A DNA stretch of 60,175 nt from JBDGYE01 sp039584255 (GTDB lineage: Bacteria > Gemmatimonadota > Gemmatimonadetes > Palauibacterales > Palauibacteraceae), in assembly GCA_039584255.1 (NCBI GenBank), contig JBDGYE010000004.1, positions 1 to 60,175 of the forward strand. Direction: 5' to 3'. How positions within the stretch are numbered: position 1 is the first letter of the stretch; the number at the start of each line of letters is the position of its first letter. Below are positions 1-9,577 of the stretch, in pieces. The notes beneath the pieces are model-generated. The model was given only the letters and a program-made list of their open reading frames with translations. It had not been told where the DNA came from and ran no database searches. A program made the position numbers and the translations under genes.

Positions 1-750
<750 letters not shown>

Positions 751-829
751 TAGTTCCTCGGATTGCTATCTTGACCAGGTCGCCAGTTGCCAGTCACAAA
801 TCACTGACAACTGACGACCGACGACTGTC

Positions 830-2752
830 TCACGGCGTGTCCCAGATCGGGCTCGTGTAGGCCCGCTCCTGCAGCGTCGTCCACACCTCGGCGCCGAGTT
901 CGACGCCGAAGCGCTTGGCGTCGTACACCACCCAGCGAGGGGTCGGAATCTCCAGCACACGGGCGTAATGGAACGCCTTCACCGAAGGGTCGAAGTCCGG
1001 GTCTGTCCACACGGTGATCAGCTCGGGAGCCCCTATGGTGTTCGTCCAGGTGGCGTTCTCGAGATCGACGGTGTTGCCCACTGGGGGCAGCTTGCCGTCC
1101 GGGCCGGGCTGACGCCGGTCGGCGTCGCCCCAGGCCACGTTGTAGACCTTCTCGTGCGTTTCGCCCTTGGCGTCCAGCCAGCCCTTGACGATCTGGATCC
1201 GGTCGAGGCTCCCGCTGAGCGGGTCCTTCAGGGCGGCCACGAGGAACGAGGGCGCCTTGCCCGAGGGCGCCTTCTGCAGCTCGCCGCCCATGGGGACGCC
1301 CTTCGTGTAGCCGGCCTCGGCGGGGAGGCGGCTCAGGGCGTCCTGCGCCGCGAACTCCCAGCCGCCGAAGAAGCGCACCACCATCCGCGGCCCGGTGGTG
1401 GCGTAGACCTCCTTGCGCCACATCGCGTCCCAGATGGCTTCGCGGGTGTTCTCCGTCGCCCACACCCCGGCATAGCCCGATGCGGAGATCTTCCAGTTCG
1501 GGATTTCGTTGTCGCCGAACTTGACCATCGCGTGCGACCAGCGGTCTCCCTCGGGCTCACCACCGGAGTGCTTTCCGAAAAAGTTCTCCTCCTCCGCCGT
1601 GGCGAGGCCGGTGTGGGAGTCGGTGGACCCCACCACGCCAAACTTGTACGGGTTCGTGCCGAACTCGGCTTCGATCGCGAGCCCATTCTTCAGCGCCTCA
1701 CGGGCGTACTCGTACTGGAGCATCTCGGGCTTCTTCGCCACCGTGAGGTTGAGGTTTCCGGCGTCGAGGGTCTCGAAGTCCGCGAACTCGTCGTTCGGAG
1801 ACAACAACGGGTGAGTCTCGCCGTCGCCCTTGATCTGGGTGATCTCGTAGATCGGCTCCCAGCGGATGCGGTCGCGCATGTAGTCGCCGGAGAGCGGCTC
1901 ACCGGTGGCTGGATTGGTCTCTACCGGGAACATGATGCCGTTGGACAGGTTGCCGTTGTGGGCGATGGTCAGGACGCTGCCTCCCGTCGTCTCCTCGAAG
2001 CGCGCCATCCACTTCCACAGGTCCTCGGGGTTGAAGCTCTCGGCGGTGGTGTAGGGCACCATCTGGCGCGCCCGGTCGCCACCGTCGCGGTAGAGCACGT
2101 TGCGGTGGAGGTTGTTTCCGTCCTCGGTGGAGGTCCACTCATAGCCGATGATGGCGGAGAAGCGGCCGGGGTCGTTCTGCTCCTCGGCGACGTCCACATA
2201 GGCGTCCCAGATGGTCTTCTGGAAGCGGCGGTCGAGGACCACCTCGGGAGTCCTCCCCTCCGCAAAGGCCAGGATGACGTCGATCGTCGCGGCGAAGGCC
2301 TCGTCGCCCCCCTGGACGATCCGGTTGTGCCACTCGCGCACCGTCGGGTCCTGGAGGAGATTGGGATTGCCTCGGATGATCTCGTTCATCGCCCCCATGC
2401 CATCGGAGTGGTCGGCTACCACCAGCCAGTCGAGCGGCCGGGACAGCTTGACCGCCATGCCGTGGCTGGAGACAACCTCTTCGCCACGGGCGAAACGGAA
2501 GGCGTCCTCCGGGCCCAGGAGCACGCCCAGCCCCCGGGCATCCAAGGAGTTGTTGGTGTGCAGATGCGTGTCGCCCCAAAAGACCCGGGTCGGGTAGTTG
2601 CGTCCCGCGTAAGGCGAGTAACCGGGCGCCTTGACCGCGGCGGCGTCGGCGTCCGTCGGCACAAGACCGACGGGATCCTGGGCGCCGAGCGGTGAGGCCA
2701 GCAGTACGGCCGCTGCGAGGCCGAGGAACCAGCCGCAAGGGCAGTGTCTCAT
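830..2752 (-). CDS. Exported DUF3604 domain protein (PHP-like metal hydrolase)
   Basis: A 640-residue exported protein. The start at 2752 is preferred over an upstream in-frame ATG at 2794: AAGGAG sits about 8 bp ahead of it and it begins a clean signal peptide (MRHCPCGWFLGLAAAVLLA, ending LGAQ). DUF3604 motifs are visible: WGDTHLHTNNS near residue 58, VADHSDGMG near 115, and GSTDSHTG further on. These His/Asp clusters resemble the metal sites of PHP phosphoesterases. No substrate is firmly established for the family, and members often sit beside sulfatases and outer-membrane proteins, as here. Family confidence is high and functional confidence low. Confidence 0.9.
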   Translation of the reverse strand: MRHCPCGWFLGLAAAVLLASPLGAQDPVGLVPTDADAAAVKAPGYSPYAGRNYPTRVFWGDTHLHTNNSLDARGLGVLLGPEDAFRFARGEEVVSSHGMAVKLSRPLDWLVVADHSDGMGAMNEIIRGNPNLLQDPTVREWHNRIVQGGDEAFAATIDVILAFAEGRTPEVVLDRRFQKTIWDAYVDVAEEQNDPGRFSAIIGYEWTSTEDGNNLHRNVLYRDGGDRARQMVPYTTAESFNPEDLWKWMARFEETTGGSVLTIAHNGNLSNGIMFPVETNPATGEPLSGDYMRDRIRWEPIYEITQIKGDGETHPLLSPNDEFADFETLDAGNLNLTVAKKPEMLQYEYAREALKNGLAIEAEFGTNPYKFGVVGSTDSHTGLATAEEENFFGKHSGGEPEGDRWSHAMVKFGDNEIPNWKISASGYAGVWATENTREAIWDAMWRKEVYATTGPRMVVRFFGGWEFAAQDALSRLPAEAGYTKGVPMGGELQKAPSGKAPSFLVAALKDPLSGSLDRIQIVKGWLDAKGETHEKVYNVAWGDADRRQPGPDGKLPPVGNTVDLENATWTNTIGAPELITVWTDPDFDPSVKAFHYARVLEIPTPRWVVYDAKRFGVELGAEVWTTLQERAYTSPIWDTP

Positions 2753-2815
2753 GGATCCGTCTCCTTGACTTCGCTCAGACCTCCTGGTTTTCATCCGTTG
2801 CCATGCCGCGTGACC

Positions 2816-3142
2816 TCAGTCGGTATTCGACGCCTGCAGCTGCCCGAAGTCCTCTCGCGACTCGGGGCTTACGATCCGCAGGTCGTGCGTCGTTCCGAGC
2901 ACCCGCAGGGCGCCCAGCAGCGTGTGAAACTCGGCCGTGGCCAGGTGGGCTTCCAACGCAGCACGGTCCTCCCAGTTCTCATGCCATAGAAACCGGTTCG
3001 GTGCGCCGTGCTGTTCGAAGACCGCGCGGTCCGCGCAGGCGGAGTCCGCCACCGGTCGCTCCTCGAGCAGGGTCTCGACCGTTTGCAGGAACTCCTTGCG
3101 CTTCCCCGGGGCGATGTCGATTTGTATCTCCAATCCGATCAT
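2816..3142 (-). CDS. ABM-domain protein (putative quinol-type monooxygenase)
   Basis: A 108-residue cytoplasmic protein with the dimeric alpha-beta barrel pattern of the antibiotic biosynthesis monooxygenase (ABM/YgiN) family. It has an N-terminal strand (MIGLEIQIDIAPGKRKEF), a central strand (RFLWHENWEDRAALEAHL) and a closing helix (TAEFHTLLGAL). Such proteins oxidise quinols or act as small dioxygenases without a fixed cofactor. A GAGGGG Shine-Dalgarno lies about 9 bp before the start. The gene is 15 bp after the exported 528-residue protein and about 60 bp before the DUF3604 gene, so it probably belongs to the same transcript. The substrate is unknown. Confidence 0.72.
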   Translation of the reverse strand: MIGLEIQIDIAPGKRKEFLQTVETLLEERPVADSACADRAVFEQHGAPNRFLWHENWEDRAALEAHLATAEFHTLLGALRVLGTTHDLRIVSPESREDFGQLQASNTD

Positions 3143-3157
3143 TGCGATCGTCCCCTC

Positions 3158-4744
3158 TCAGAAGGCTCCCGCCCCGAATTCGAGCACGTAGGTCAGCCGG
3201 TCGATGTTCGAGAAGTCGTAGTTCTTGATCCCGAAGCGGACGCCCCAGAACGGGGTCGCCCAGGACAGCCATTTAATGGCCTCCACGTTCGCCCGGAACT
3301 TGAAGCCCGTCTCGAGCACGAAATCCGTCTGGGTTTTCCAGACGTTCGGGTCTTCCGCGGTGGGCTCCGCATCCCATTCCACGCCGGCCCCGAAGTAGCC
3401 GTCGAACCAGCGCGACGCCGAGCTCGTGTACATGAGCTGCCAGCCGAAGTCGCGCAGCCCGTTGTCCTTGAGATACATGCGGTGCACGATGAAACCCCCG
3501 CTCAACCCCACTTCCATGTTCTTGACGATGAAGAACGGGAACACCCACGAGAATCCGAGCGCACCGTCGTACAGGAGCGAGATGGCGAGGGAGCGGCGGG
3601 CCGTGCCCGTCTCGACCCAGTCGAGGAAGCCCTGGATGTCGCTCCTCTCGGTTTCCTCCGGCCAGTCGACGACTTCCTTGCTCTTCATGAAGCGGTACAG
3701 ATGCGAGTCGTACGCACCGAGCTCGGCCGGCGGGAGAGGCCGAAGCTCGTAGATCGCGCTTTCGGTCTCCCAGTTCTCCGCACCCCGCTTGCGGCTAAGC
3801 CTGTCACGCAAGGGGCTGTCAGCGGGAAGCGGCGGAAAGATCCTCTGTTCGGGGAATCTCACCTTCGTCATCCAAGACTGGTAGCTTCCCGACACCAGGC
3901 CGCCGGACGAGATCACATCCCGCGTTCCCCAGGCATCGTTCACCCGCACGTTGACGTCGTAGGTGGGGGTAAAGTAGCCGTCGCCGTTCTTGTCCGTGCC
4001 CACGGCGTGTTTGCCCTCCTCGACCAGGAGGGTGAACGGCATCTTCGTCTCGACATCCACTTCACTGATGTTCCAAAACCACTCGATGCCGTGTGCCTTT
4101 CCCACCACACGTGTCACGATGACGACGTAGGTTTCGTCGTCGCAGGTGGCGTCGGTGACCTCTTGCAGCACCGGTCCGCCGGTCCGCATCACGCCGATCT
4201 TGAATTCCGCTGCCTCCAGGTCGTGCTCGTGTGCCCCCAAGCCGGCCTCGGATGGGTAGTAAGCGAAGTAGCCGAGCCGCACGACACCGATGCCCGCGAG
4301 GTCGAGGACCGACTGACCCTTGTCGTCGGGGTCGAGAGTGAATGCTTCCCCCGGGTAGTCCTCGAACGTCACGATCTCGTCCAGCTGGAAGTACACGACC
4401 GGCGCCGAGGCGCTGTCCTCGAACGGTAGGTGGGCGGGCATCCTGATGTCCCTACCGTCGGCTCCCCGGAGGAGCGGCTCATCGGGCGAAAACCAGTAGA
4501 TCGGGCCGGCCAGCGAGGCGAGACGCTCGACCGTCATCTTGCTCTCCGTGCCCCACCAGACGACTCCCGGGATGTTGCTGAAGTCGCACTGCCCGGCGTA
4601 CAGGGAGCGGTCGATTGGAGTCGCTATATCCTGGGCTCCGGCGGGCGCAACGGTCACGCCTGCGAACAGCAGGAGAACCAGGCAGGTGACATACGGGCCG
4701 GTCAGACGTTCTTGAATACTCGCGGTCTTCGTACGTGCGTTCAT
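3158..4744 (-). CDS. Large exported protein, possible C-terminal outer-membrane barrel, function unknown
   Basis: A 528-residue protein with a signal peptide (cleavage near APAGAQ, residue about 37). The N-terminal half contains a HEHDLEAAEF segment that weakly recalls the HEGDWE signature of Vps62-like domains. The last 200 residues alternate aromatic and polar stretches and end in Phe (EFGAGAF), as outer-membrane barrels do. It follows the 330-residue barrel gene by 37 bp, so the two are likely co-transcribed and may work together at the cell surface. I do not recognise a characterised relative, and the Vps62 likeness is tentative. Confidence 0.72.
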   Translation of the reverse strand: MNARTKTASIQERLTGPYVTCLVLLLFAGVTVAPAGAQDIATPIDRSLYAGQCDFSNIPGVVWWGTESKMTVERLASLAGPIYWFSPDEPLLRGADGRDIRMPAHLPFEDSASAPVVYFQLDEIVTFEDYPGEAFTLDPDDKGQSVLDLAGIGVVRLGYFAYYPSEAGLGAHEHDLEAAEFKIGVMRTGGPVLQEVTDATCDDETYVVIVTRVVGKAHGIEWFWNISEVDVETKMPFTLLVEEGKHAVGTDKNGDGYFTPTYDVNVRVNDAWGTRDVISSGGLVSGSYQSWMTKVRFPEQRIFPPLPADSPLRDRLSRKRGAENWETESAIYELRPLPPAELGAYDSHLYRFMKSKEVVDWPEETERSDIQGFLDWVETGTARRSLAISLLYDGALGFSWVFPFFIVKNMEVGLSGGFIVHRMYLKDNGLRDFGWQLMYTSSASRWFDGYFGAGVEWDAEPTAEDPNVWKTQTDFVLETGFKFRANVEAIKWLSWATPFWGVRFGIKNYDFSNIDRLTYVLEFGAGAF

Positions 4745-4781
4745 GGATCCGACCTTTCCATTGCTAGAACGGTCCTGGATC

Positions 4782-5774
4782 TCAGAACCAGTACCGGAGG
4801 TTGATGCTCACCTCGCTCGCCCGGATGGTCTCGTCAGCCTGGCGGAGCGGCAGCTTCGAGTTCTGGAACTCGAGCCCGATGCTGAAGTCGTCCCGGCCCG
4901 TGTAGAAGATCCCCCAGATGAAAGAGTCGATCGATGTCGTGATGTCCCCCCCCTCCTGGGTGAACGAGTTGGAGTCGAAGGCCAGCAGGAGCCCGATCGG
5001 TACCGAGCTGATGGCGCCAAAGTCGATGTCGGCCGAGATCGCACCCTCGAACGCGAACTCGCTGTCCAGGTCGCCCACGGCGTTCCCGAGGCCGAACAGC
5101 GCCAGCCCGGACAGGCCGAGCCACGGCGCCGGGGCGTACGCGAGGTTCAGTCCGCCCCGAAGGCTGCCCGTGCTGCCCTTCGCTACGAGCGCCGAGTCCG
5201 TGAGCTCACCCGTGTCCACGACGGTGCGCACCCAGTTAAGCACGTTGATGCTGCTCACTCCGGTGTTGGCGAAGTCGAAGTTGGCGGAGAGGAAGAAGTT
5301 GCGGTTCCGCCACAGCCGGAACTTCGCTCCCAGCGCGAAGTCCACGTAGGCGTTCAGTCCAGCCGAGACGACGGACTCCACCTCCGTGCCGAACCGGCCG
5401 CCGCCCCCGACGTCGATGTAGGCCGCGACCCAGTCGGCGAACGCCTGCTGGTAGCCGAAGCCGATGCCAAGAAAGGTGACGTTCCCGACCAGGTCGACCG
5501 TTCCTCCGTCCAGATCGGGCACCTCGGTCTTCACGTCGAACGCGGTGCCAGCACCCGTGTTGTTCTTCACGTAGGTGACGATGAAGGGATCGAACACCCG
5601 CGCCGACGGAATAAAATCGTGGCCGTTCAGGGTTCGCGACCTCGGCTCCGGCATGTCTTGCGCGTTCGCCGGCGGCGCGCCGAGCAAGAGGGCCAGAACC
5701 AGTGTCACGACCCAGGCGCGCCATTGGCTGCCGCCGCGGCGTTTCGAACCCTCCTGGTCTGTTTGCCGAGTCAT
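4782..5774 (-). CDS. Outer-membrane beta-barrel protein, first gene of putative sigma-54 operon
   Basis: A 330-residue protein with a signal peptide (ending PPANAQD, residue about 39). Short amphipathic strands follow with Gly-rich turns, and the C-terminal residues are YWF, a typical last strand recognised by the BAM complex. GGGGAGG lies 6 bp before the ATG. It may be a channel in the style of the phenol-pathway (MetA-like) barrel transporters, but that is only an impression. A strong -24/-12 element lies 70-90 bp upstream, with paired palindromes further up, so expression is probably sigma-54 dependent and driven by the activator encoded just upstream at 6056-8194. Confidence 0.8.
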   Translation of the reverse strand: MTRQTDQEGSKRRGGSQWRAWVVTLVLALLLGAPPANAQDMPEPRSRTLNGHDFIPSARVFDPFIVTYVKNNTGAGTAFDVKTEVPDLDGGTVDLVGNVTFLGIGFGYQQAFADWVAAYIDVGGGGRFGTEVESVVSAGLNAYVDFALGAKFRLWRNRNFFLSANFDFANTGVSSINVLNWVRTVVDTGELTDSALVAKGSTGSLRGGLNLAYAPAPWLGLSGLALFGLGNAVGDLDSEFAFEGAISADIDFGAISSVPIGLLLAFDSNSFTQEGGDITTSIDSFIWGIFYTGRDDFSIGLEFQNSKLPLRQADETIRASEVSINLRYWF

Positions 5775-5845
5775 TTCAACCTCCCCATGGGCGTGAGTCT
5801 GATCCGTCGGCGGATCCGCGAGCCAGCGTCTGAAGACCCAATCGG

Positions 5846-5862
5846 GGCATACGGCGTGCCGT
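5846..5862 (-). promoter_or_regulatory. Putative sigma-54 (-24/-12) promoter
   Basis: Read on the minus strand the element is CGGCACGCCGTATGCC. It has GG and GC dinucleotides separated by exactly 10 bp and a full GGCACG upstream half, close to the consensus TGGCACG-N4-TTGCA. Transcription would start near 5835, leaving a 5' leader of about 60 nt before the barrel gene at 5774. A sigma-54 activator gene lies directly upstream, which supports the call. Confidence 0.72.
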
Positions 5863-5897
5863 GCGGACTTGTCGTGCCTCGAACCGCATACAAGATC

Positions 5898-5922
5898 GTA
5901 AACGTATTTATTATATTTGTTT
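5898..5922. other. AT-rich segment between enhancer-like palindromes and promoter
   Basis: About 25 bp of almost pure A/T in an otherwise GC-rich region, placed between the palindromes (5970-6003) and the -24/-12 element (5846-5862). This is where sigma-54 systems commonly have a DNA-bending site. It contains TATAAT on the minus strand but no acceptable -35 box 17 bp away. No good IHF consensus was found, so the bending role is a guess. Confidence 0.35.
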
Positions 5923-5969
5923 AGGCGGCTGACTCAGGAAGGATCGGTTCCAGCGGGTCGGCCCGGCCG

Positions 5970-6003
5970 CCACGAAATCTCGTGGAGCCACGACATATCG
6001 TGG
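5970..6003. promoter_or_regulatory. Twin palindromes, putative enhancer (UAS) for the sigma-54 activator
   Basis: Two perfect-arm 16-bp inverted repeats of the form CCACGA-N4-TCGTGG occupy 5970-5985 and 5988-6003, with centres 18 bp apart. They lie about 110-140 bp upstream of the -24/-12 promoter and directly after the stop codon of the activator gene. That is the normal position for upstream activating sequences bound by the Fis-like domain of such activators. Confidence 0.72.
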
Positions 6004-6055
6004 CCGCCTTGCGGACGGCCGGGGTTGTTTCTGCGGGAGAGAGGCTGGATTGGTC

Positions 6056-8194
6056 TCAGGACGTGCGGCGAATCCCGTGCTTCTTCATGCGCGACCTCAG
6101 GGTGCTCGGCTTCAGGCCCAGTCGAGCCGCCGCGCCGTCCTCTCCCTCGATCTTCCACTCGGTGCTTTCGAGCACATTGCCGATGTGCTTTCGTTCCAAC
6201 TCGTCCAAGGAGACGTGAGGGTCGGTTTGAATCGGGCCGCTGTTGGCAGGTTGCAAGGCTCCGAAGCCGGGCGGAAGGCTCAGCGCACTGCCGTTGGACA
6301 GGATCACCGCTCGCTCGAGCACGTTCTCGAGTTCGCGGACGTTTCCGGGCCAGGAGTACTCGGTAAGCCGGCGCATCGTGGGACCCGGCACGGTGTCGAT
6401 TGCTTTACCGAGGCGCGCGGCGAGGCGGCGGACGAAACTGTGGACCAGCAGAGGGATGTCCTCGCGCCGCACCCGCAGCGGCGGAACCGTGATCGGATAG
6501 ACGTGGACGCGATAGAACAGGTCCTCGCGCAGTCGTCCCTCTTCGACTTCCGCCTCCAGGTGCCGATTCGTCGCGGCGATCACCCGTACGTCGACGGACC
6601 GAGATCGGGACGCGCCGACCCGGCTGAACTCTCCGGTCTCCAGTACCCGCAGCAGCTTGACCTGCAGGTCGAGCGGCAGCTCTCCGATCTCATCCAAAAA
6701 GATGGTGCCCCGATCGGCCAGCTCGAATCGCCCTTTGTGCAATCCTGTGGCCCCGGTGAACGCGCCTTTCTCGTGCCCGAAGAGTTCGTTCTCAATGAGA
6801 TTCGCGGGGAGGGTTCCGCAATCGACGGTGATAAACGGACGATTCGATCTCGAGCTGCGCCGATGTATGGCCCTGGCCACCAGCTCCTTCCCCACTCCAG
6901 TCTCGCCTTCAATCAGGACCGTGGCATCGGTGTTCGCCACTTGCTCGACCCGGTGAAGGACATACCTGAGCGCGTCACTCTCACCCACGATATCGCTGTA
7001 CCCGTGGCTCGTCTCCAATTCCTGTCGCAGAAAGAGGTTCTCTTCCTCGAGTTGACGCTTGAATTCCTCCAGCTCGCGAGTTGCTTTATCCCGGGCACTC
7101 TCAGCCTTTCGGCGCTCCGTCACGTCCGACCCCACGCTCAGAACTCCCATCAGCTCGCCCGCCGAGTTCAGCAGGGGGACACTAGCCCAGATGGCGTCCC
7201 GGATCCGGTCGTCCCGAGTCACAAACGAGACTTCTGTCGGTGTCCCATTCTCCGTGATGAGGTTCTCGTTGAAGCGAGCCTGCAACTCGGAGCGATCCGC
7301 CTCTGGGACTATCTCGGTGAACCTGCGCCCTACGACGTCGTCCGGCGCCCAGCCCGTCACCCGCGTGTAGTAGGGATTCACGTACCTGATGCTGCCCTCG
7401 CGATCCACCTCGGTGACGAACAGCTCCACGTTGTCAAGAAGAGCCCTCCAGCGCCGTTCGCTCGCTTTCACATCGGCCGCCAGCGTAGCCGCGCGCGCGA
7501 CGTCGGAAGCCAGCTCGTATGCGATGAGCATGACGACGGCTAGATACGCGAACGAGTACAGGTAGGGTGCGTGGATAACGCCGAGCTCGGAGAGAGGCGC
7601 GATGATCCAGAAGGTGACTGCAAACGGGACGAAGGCGAGGCTGAGCGCCACGGCGCGCTGGTGCGCTTGGGAGCGCCACAACCTGCGAACTCCAATAACG
7701 ACCAGGATCGAGATAAGGAGGCCCGGAAGGTTGATGAGCGGCCAGTACCTGGGCGGAGTCCCCTCGGCGAAGACGATACTCTCTCCCCAGGGAAGGCTAA
7801 TGGAGCGGAGGCCTGTGATACTGGAGTACAGCAGCGTGGTCGGAGAGGTGAGGTTCAGGAGCGCGAGAACAACCACCACGGTGAGGATCAGATAGCCTAG
7901 GCGCCTGCTTTCCACTCCGGCGTACTTCATCAGGAACCAGGTGAAGCAACCGAGGAATACGGCGAGGAACAGAACCTGCCACCGGAGTGCCCCGACGAAG
8001 GCCTCTATGGTATCCGCCGTATAGAAGAGTGGCTCCGTGAATGTCGCGGCCCCGGCTGCCATCGCCGCGAGGCCGAACCAGCCGTAGGAAGACTGATCTC
8101 GACGCACCAACCATACCGTACCGGCAAGAAGAGCGACCGCGAAGCTGGCAGCCGAAGCCATGTACAGGGCAGCGATCAGGGGCGTCACAGGCAT
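6056..8194 (-). CDS. Sigma-54-dependent activator with 7TM sensor and PAS domain
   Basis: A 712-residue regulator. Residues 5-230 hold about seven hydrophobic helices resembling the histidine-kinase 7TM sensor region. A PAS domain spans about 245-365 (RYVNPYYTRVTGW) and is followed by a coiled coil at 365-395. The AAA+ domain has Walker A GETGVGKE at 430-437, the sigma-54 contact loop GAFTGA at 477-482, and Walker B TIFLDEIGE near 497-505. A Fis-type helix-turn-helix is at 686-706 (AARLGLKPSTLRSRMKKHG). All signature residues are intact. It should sense a membrane or periplasmic signal directly, without a partner kinase, and activate the barrel operon downstream (4782 and below) through the palindromes just past its own stop codon. 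Confidence 0.93.
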   Translation of the reverse strand: MPVTPLIAALYMASAASFAVALLAGTVWLVRRDQSSYGWFGLAAMAAGAATFTEPLFYTADTIEAFVGALRWQVLFLAVFLGCFTWFLMKYAGVESRRLGYLILTVVVVLALLNLTSPTTLLYSSITGLRSISLPWGESIVFAEGTPPRYWPLINLPGLLISILVVIGVRRLWRSQAHQRAVALSLAFVPFAVTFWIIAPLSELGVIHAPYLYSFAYLAVVMLIAYELASDVARAATLAADVKASERRWRALLDNVELFVTEVDREGSIRYVNPYYTRVTGWAPDDVVGRRFTEIVPEADRSELQARFNENLITENGTPTEVSFVTRDDRIRDAIWASVPLLNSAGELMGVLSVGSDVTERRKAESARDKATRELEEFKRQLEEENLFLRQELETSHGYSDIVGESDALRYVLHRVEQVANTDATVLIEGETGVGKELVARAIHRRSSRSNRPFITVDCGTLPANLIENELFGHEKGAFTGATGLHKGRFELADRGTIFLDEIGELPLDLQVKLLRVLETGEFSRVGASRSRSVDVRVIAATNRHLEAEVEEGRLREDLFYRVHVYPITVPPLRVRREDIPLLVHSFVRRLAARLGKAIDTVPGPTMRRLTEYSWPGNVRELENVLERAVILSNGSALSLPPGFGALQPANSGPIQTDPHVSLDELERKHIGNVLESTEWKIEGEDGAAARLGLKPSTLRSRMKKHGIRRTS

Positions 8195-8240
8195 TCCTCG
8201 CCGTGGACCGCGGACCGCGCGCTGGCCTCCGCGTTGTGCA

Positions 8241-9143
8241 TCACTCCGTCCACTTCTCGTCCTCCGTGAATACCGTGTCGATCACCGCCGGCGGCTCGAG
8301 CCCTTCCATGGCCTTCGCGATCCGCTCTCGCACCCGGTCCAACTCGCTGACGCTTCCCATCCGAAACTCGGGGCTCACGACGAGCTGATTCAAGATGTAG
8401 AAGAACCTCCCGACCTTCATCATCCGCACGTGCGAGGTCTGCAGCGGGATCCCCTCGACAGCGCCATCGAAGCGGCGTCGTACCTCGGTCTGCACCTCCG
8501 CGGCGGGCGCGAATGCCAGTACTTCCCTCAAGCTGTCGCGCACGATCCGAAGCGGGATCCCGATGATCGCGATGACCAGGACGATCACGAGGGCAGGATC
8601 GATGTAGGGCACCACGTGTGCCCAGCGGCTGCGGCTCAGGAACAGGGCCGCCACGAAGACCAGGGCGACGACCCCGCTCAGCATGCCGTCGAGGATCCAG
8701 TTCTTCGAGTCCACCTCCAGCAACGGCGAGCCGGTGCGGCGGGCGGTCTTCTTCTGCACCGCCGCGACCGAGAGCCCACCGACCATGGCCACGAGAGCGT
8801 ATACGGTAGCGAGGCCGGGCTTCAGGTCCCGTCCTCCGTGCAGAATCGAGTCGACCGCTCCGGCGAACGCGAAGCCGGCTAGACCCAGAATGAGCAGCCC
8901 CTTGATCGTGTTCAGGAAGGGCTCGAACTGAGCGTAGCCGAAGTGGAAGTGCTCGTCGGGGGGCTGCTGGACCAGCCTCGCCACGCGAACGGTGACGAGC
9001 GCCATCGCGAAGCCGACCAGGGAAAAGAAGCCGTCCAGCATGATCGCGTCCGACTGTGTCAGCAGGCCGAACGTGATCCCGAGTCCGGCCATCAGCAGGC
9101 TCATCCATGCGGACAGCGTCAGGGCTCTGGCCTCCTGGTCCAT
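8241..9143 (-). CDS. Cation diffusion facilitator (CDF) family transporter
   Basis: A 300-residue inner-membrane protein, counted from the ATG at 9143 (an upstream start at 9203 would add 20 residues). It has about six transmembrane helices. The helix-2 metal motif SDAIMLDGFFS and the helix-5 motif DSKNWILDGM carry the paired acidic ligands expected of CDF transporters. A C-terminal cytoplasmic domain follows. It probably exports a divalent cation such as Zn, Fe or Mn by proton antiport, but the metal cannot be assigned. Unusually long acidic/His stretches (DEHFHFGYAQFEP) follow helix 3. Confidence 0.87.
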   Translation of the reverse strand: MDQEARALTLSAWMSLLMAGLGITFGLLTQSDAIMLDGFFSLVGFAMALVTVRVARLVQQPPDEHFHFGYAQFEPFLNTIKGLLILGLAGFAFAGAVDSILHGGRDLKPGLATVYALVAMVGGLSVAAVQKKTARRTGSPLLEVDSKNWILDGMLSGVVALVFVAALFLSRSRWAHVVPYIDPALVIVLVIAIIGIPLRIVRDSLREVLAFAPAAEVQTEVRRRFDGAVEGIPLQTSHVRMMKVGRFFYILNQLVVSPEFRMGSVSELDRVRERIAKAMEGLEPPAVIDTVFTEDEKWTE

Positions 9144-9469
9144 GGCTCTCTCTGGTAGAGGATGCGGCGCCGGTCCGGGCGAGTCGATTGATGTCGTTCG
9201 CACAGACTACCAACGGCCCGGTTCACTCGCCAGCGATCGACGTTGCCACAGGTTCGTGCCGCCGCCCACACGTCATCCGTGAGGTGGAGCTCCCCAATCA
9301 GGCCGGCGGCAAAGGCGGTCTTTCCTTTGTAGGAGAAGTCATCCGGGGCGTCACCGCTGAGGTCCGAGCGGTTCATTCCTCCGAACACCCCCAGGGTCAC
9401 CTGGGCATCGGCCTTGGTTGTGGGAACCGCGATCGCTAGAACGAGAGCTGCTAGCGTGGCTCGCTTCAT
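9119..9469 (-). pseudogene. Truncated PorT-like outer-membrane barrel gene
   Basis: A good signal peptide (MKRATLAALVLAIAV...ADAQ) is followed by the first strands of a small outer-membrane barrel (VTLGVFGGMNRSDLSG, then AAGLIGELHLTDDV). After about residue 70 the similarity stops and the frame continues as an Arg-rich tail that overlaps the start of the CDF transporter gene. Intact members have roughly 170-220 residues and end in an aromatic residue. The remaining barrel is missing, so this is read as a remnant rather than a functional gene. Confidence 0.6.
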
Positions 9470-9577
9470 CGTGCTCAACTCGGCAGGAGACTTCTGTGGG
9501 CGCGGATTGGGCCGTGAGACTTCCCAAGATTGCGGGTACGGTGTGGAACGGCAAACACGGGACGTAGATTGGCCGCC

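Noticed and set aside
968..2695. Long open frame on the plus strand opposite the DUF3604 gene (575 codons)
   Set aside because: It is the antisense frame of a clear DUF3604 protein with signal peptide and ribosome-binding site. Its own translation has no recognisable domain. Similar long antisense frames opposite pncB, the AsmA-like, FNR and aldehyde dehydrogenase genes were dismissed the same way.
5898..5922. TATAAT as a sigma-70 promoter for the barrel operon
   Set aside because: No acceptable -35 hexamer lies 16-18 bp upstream, while the -24/-12 element is good. It stays a possible alternative.
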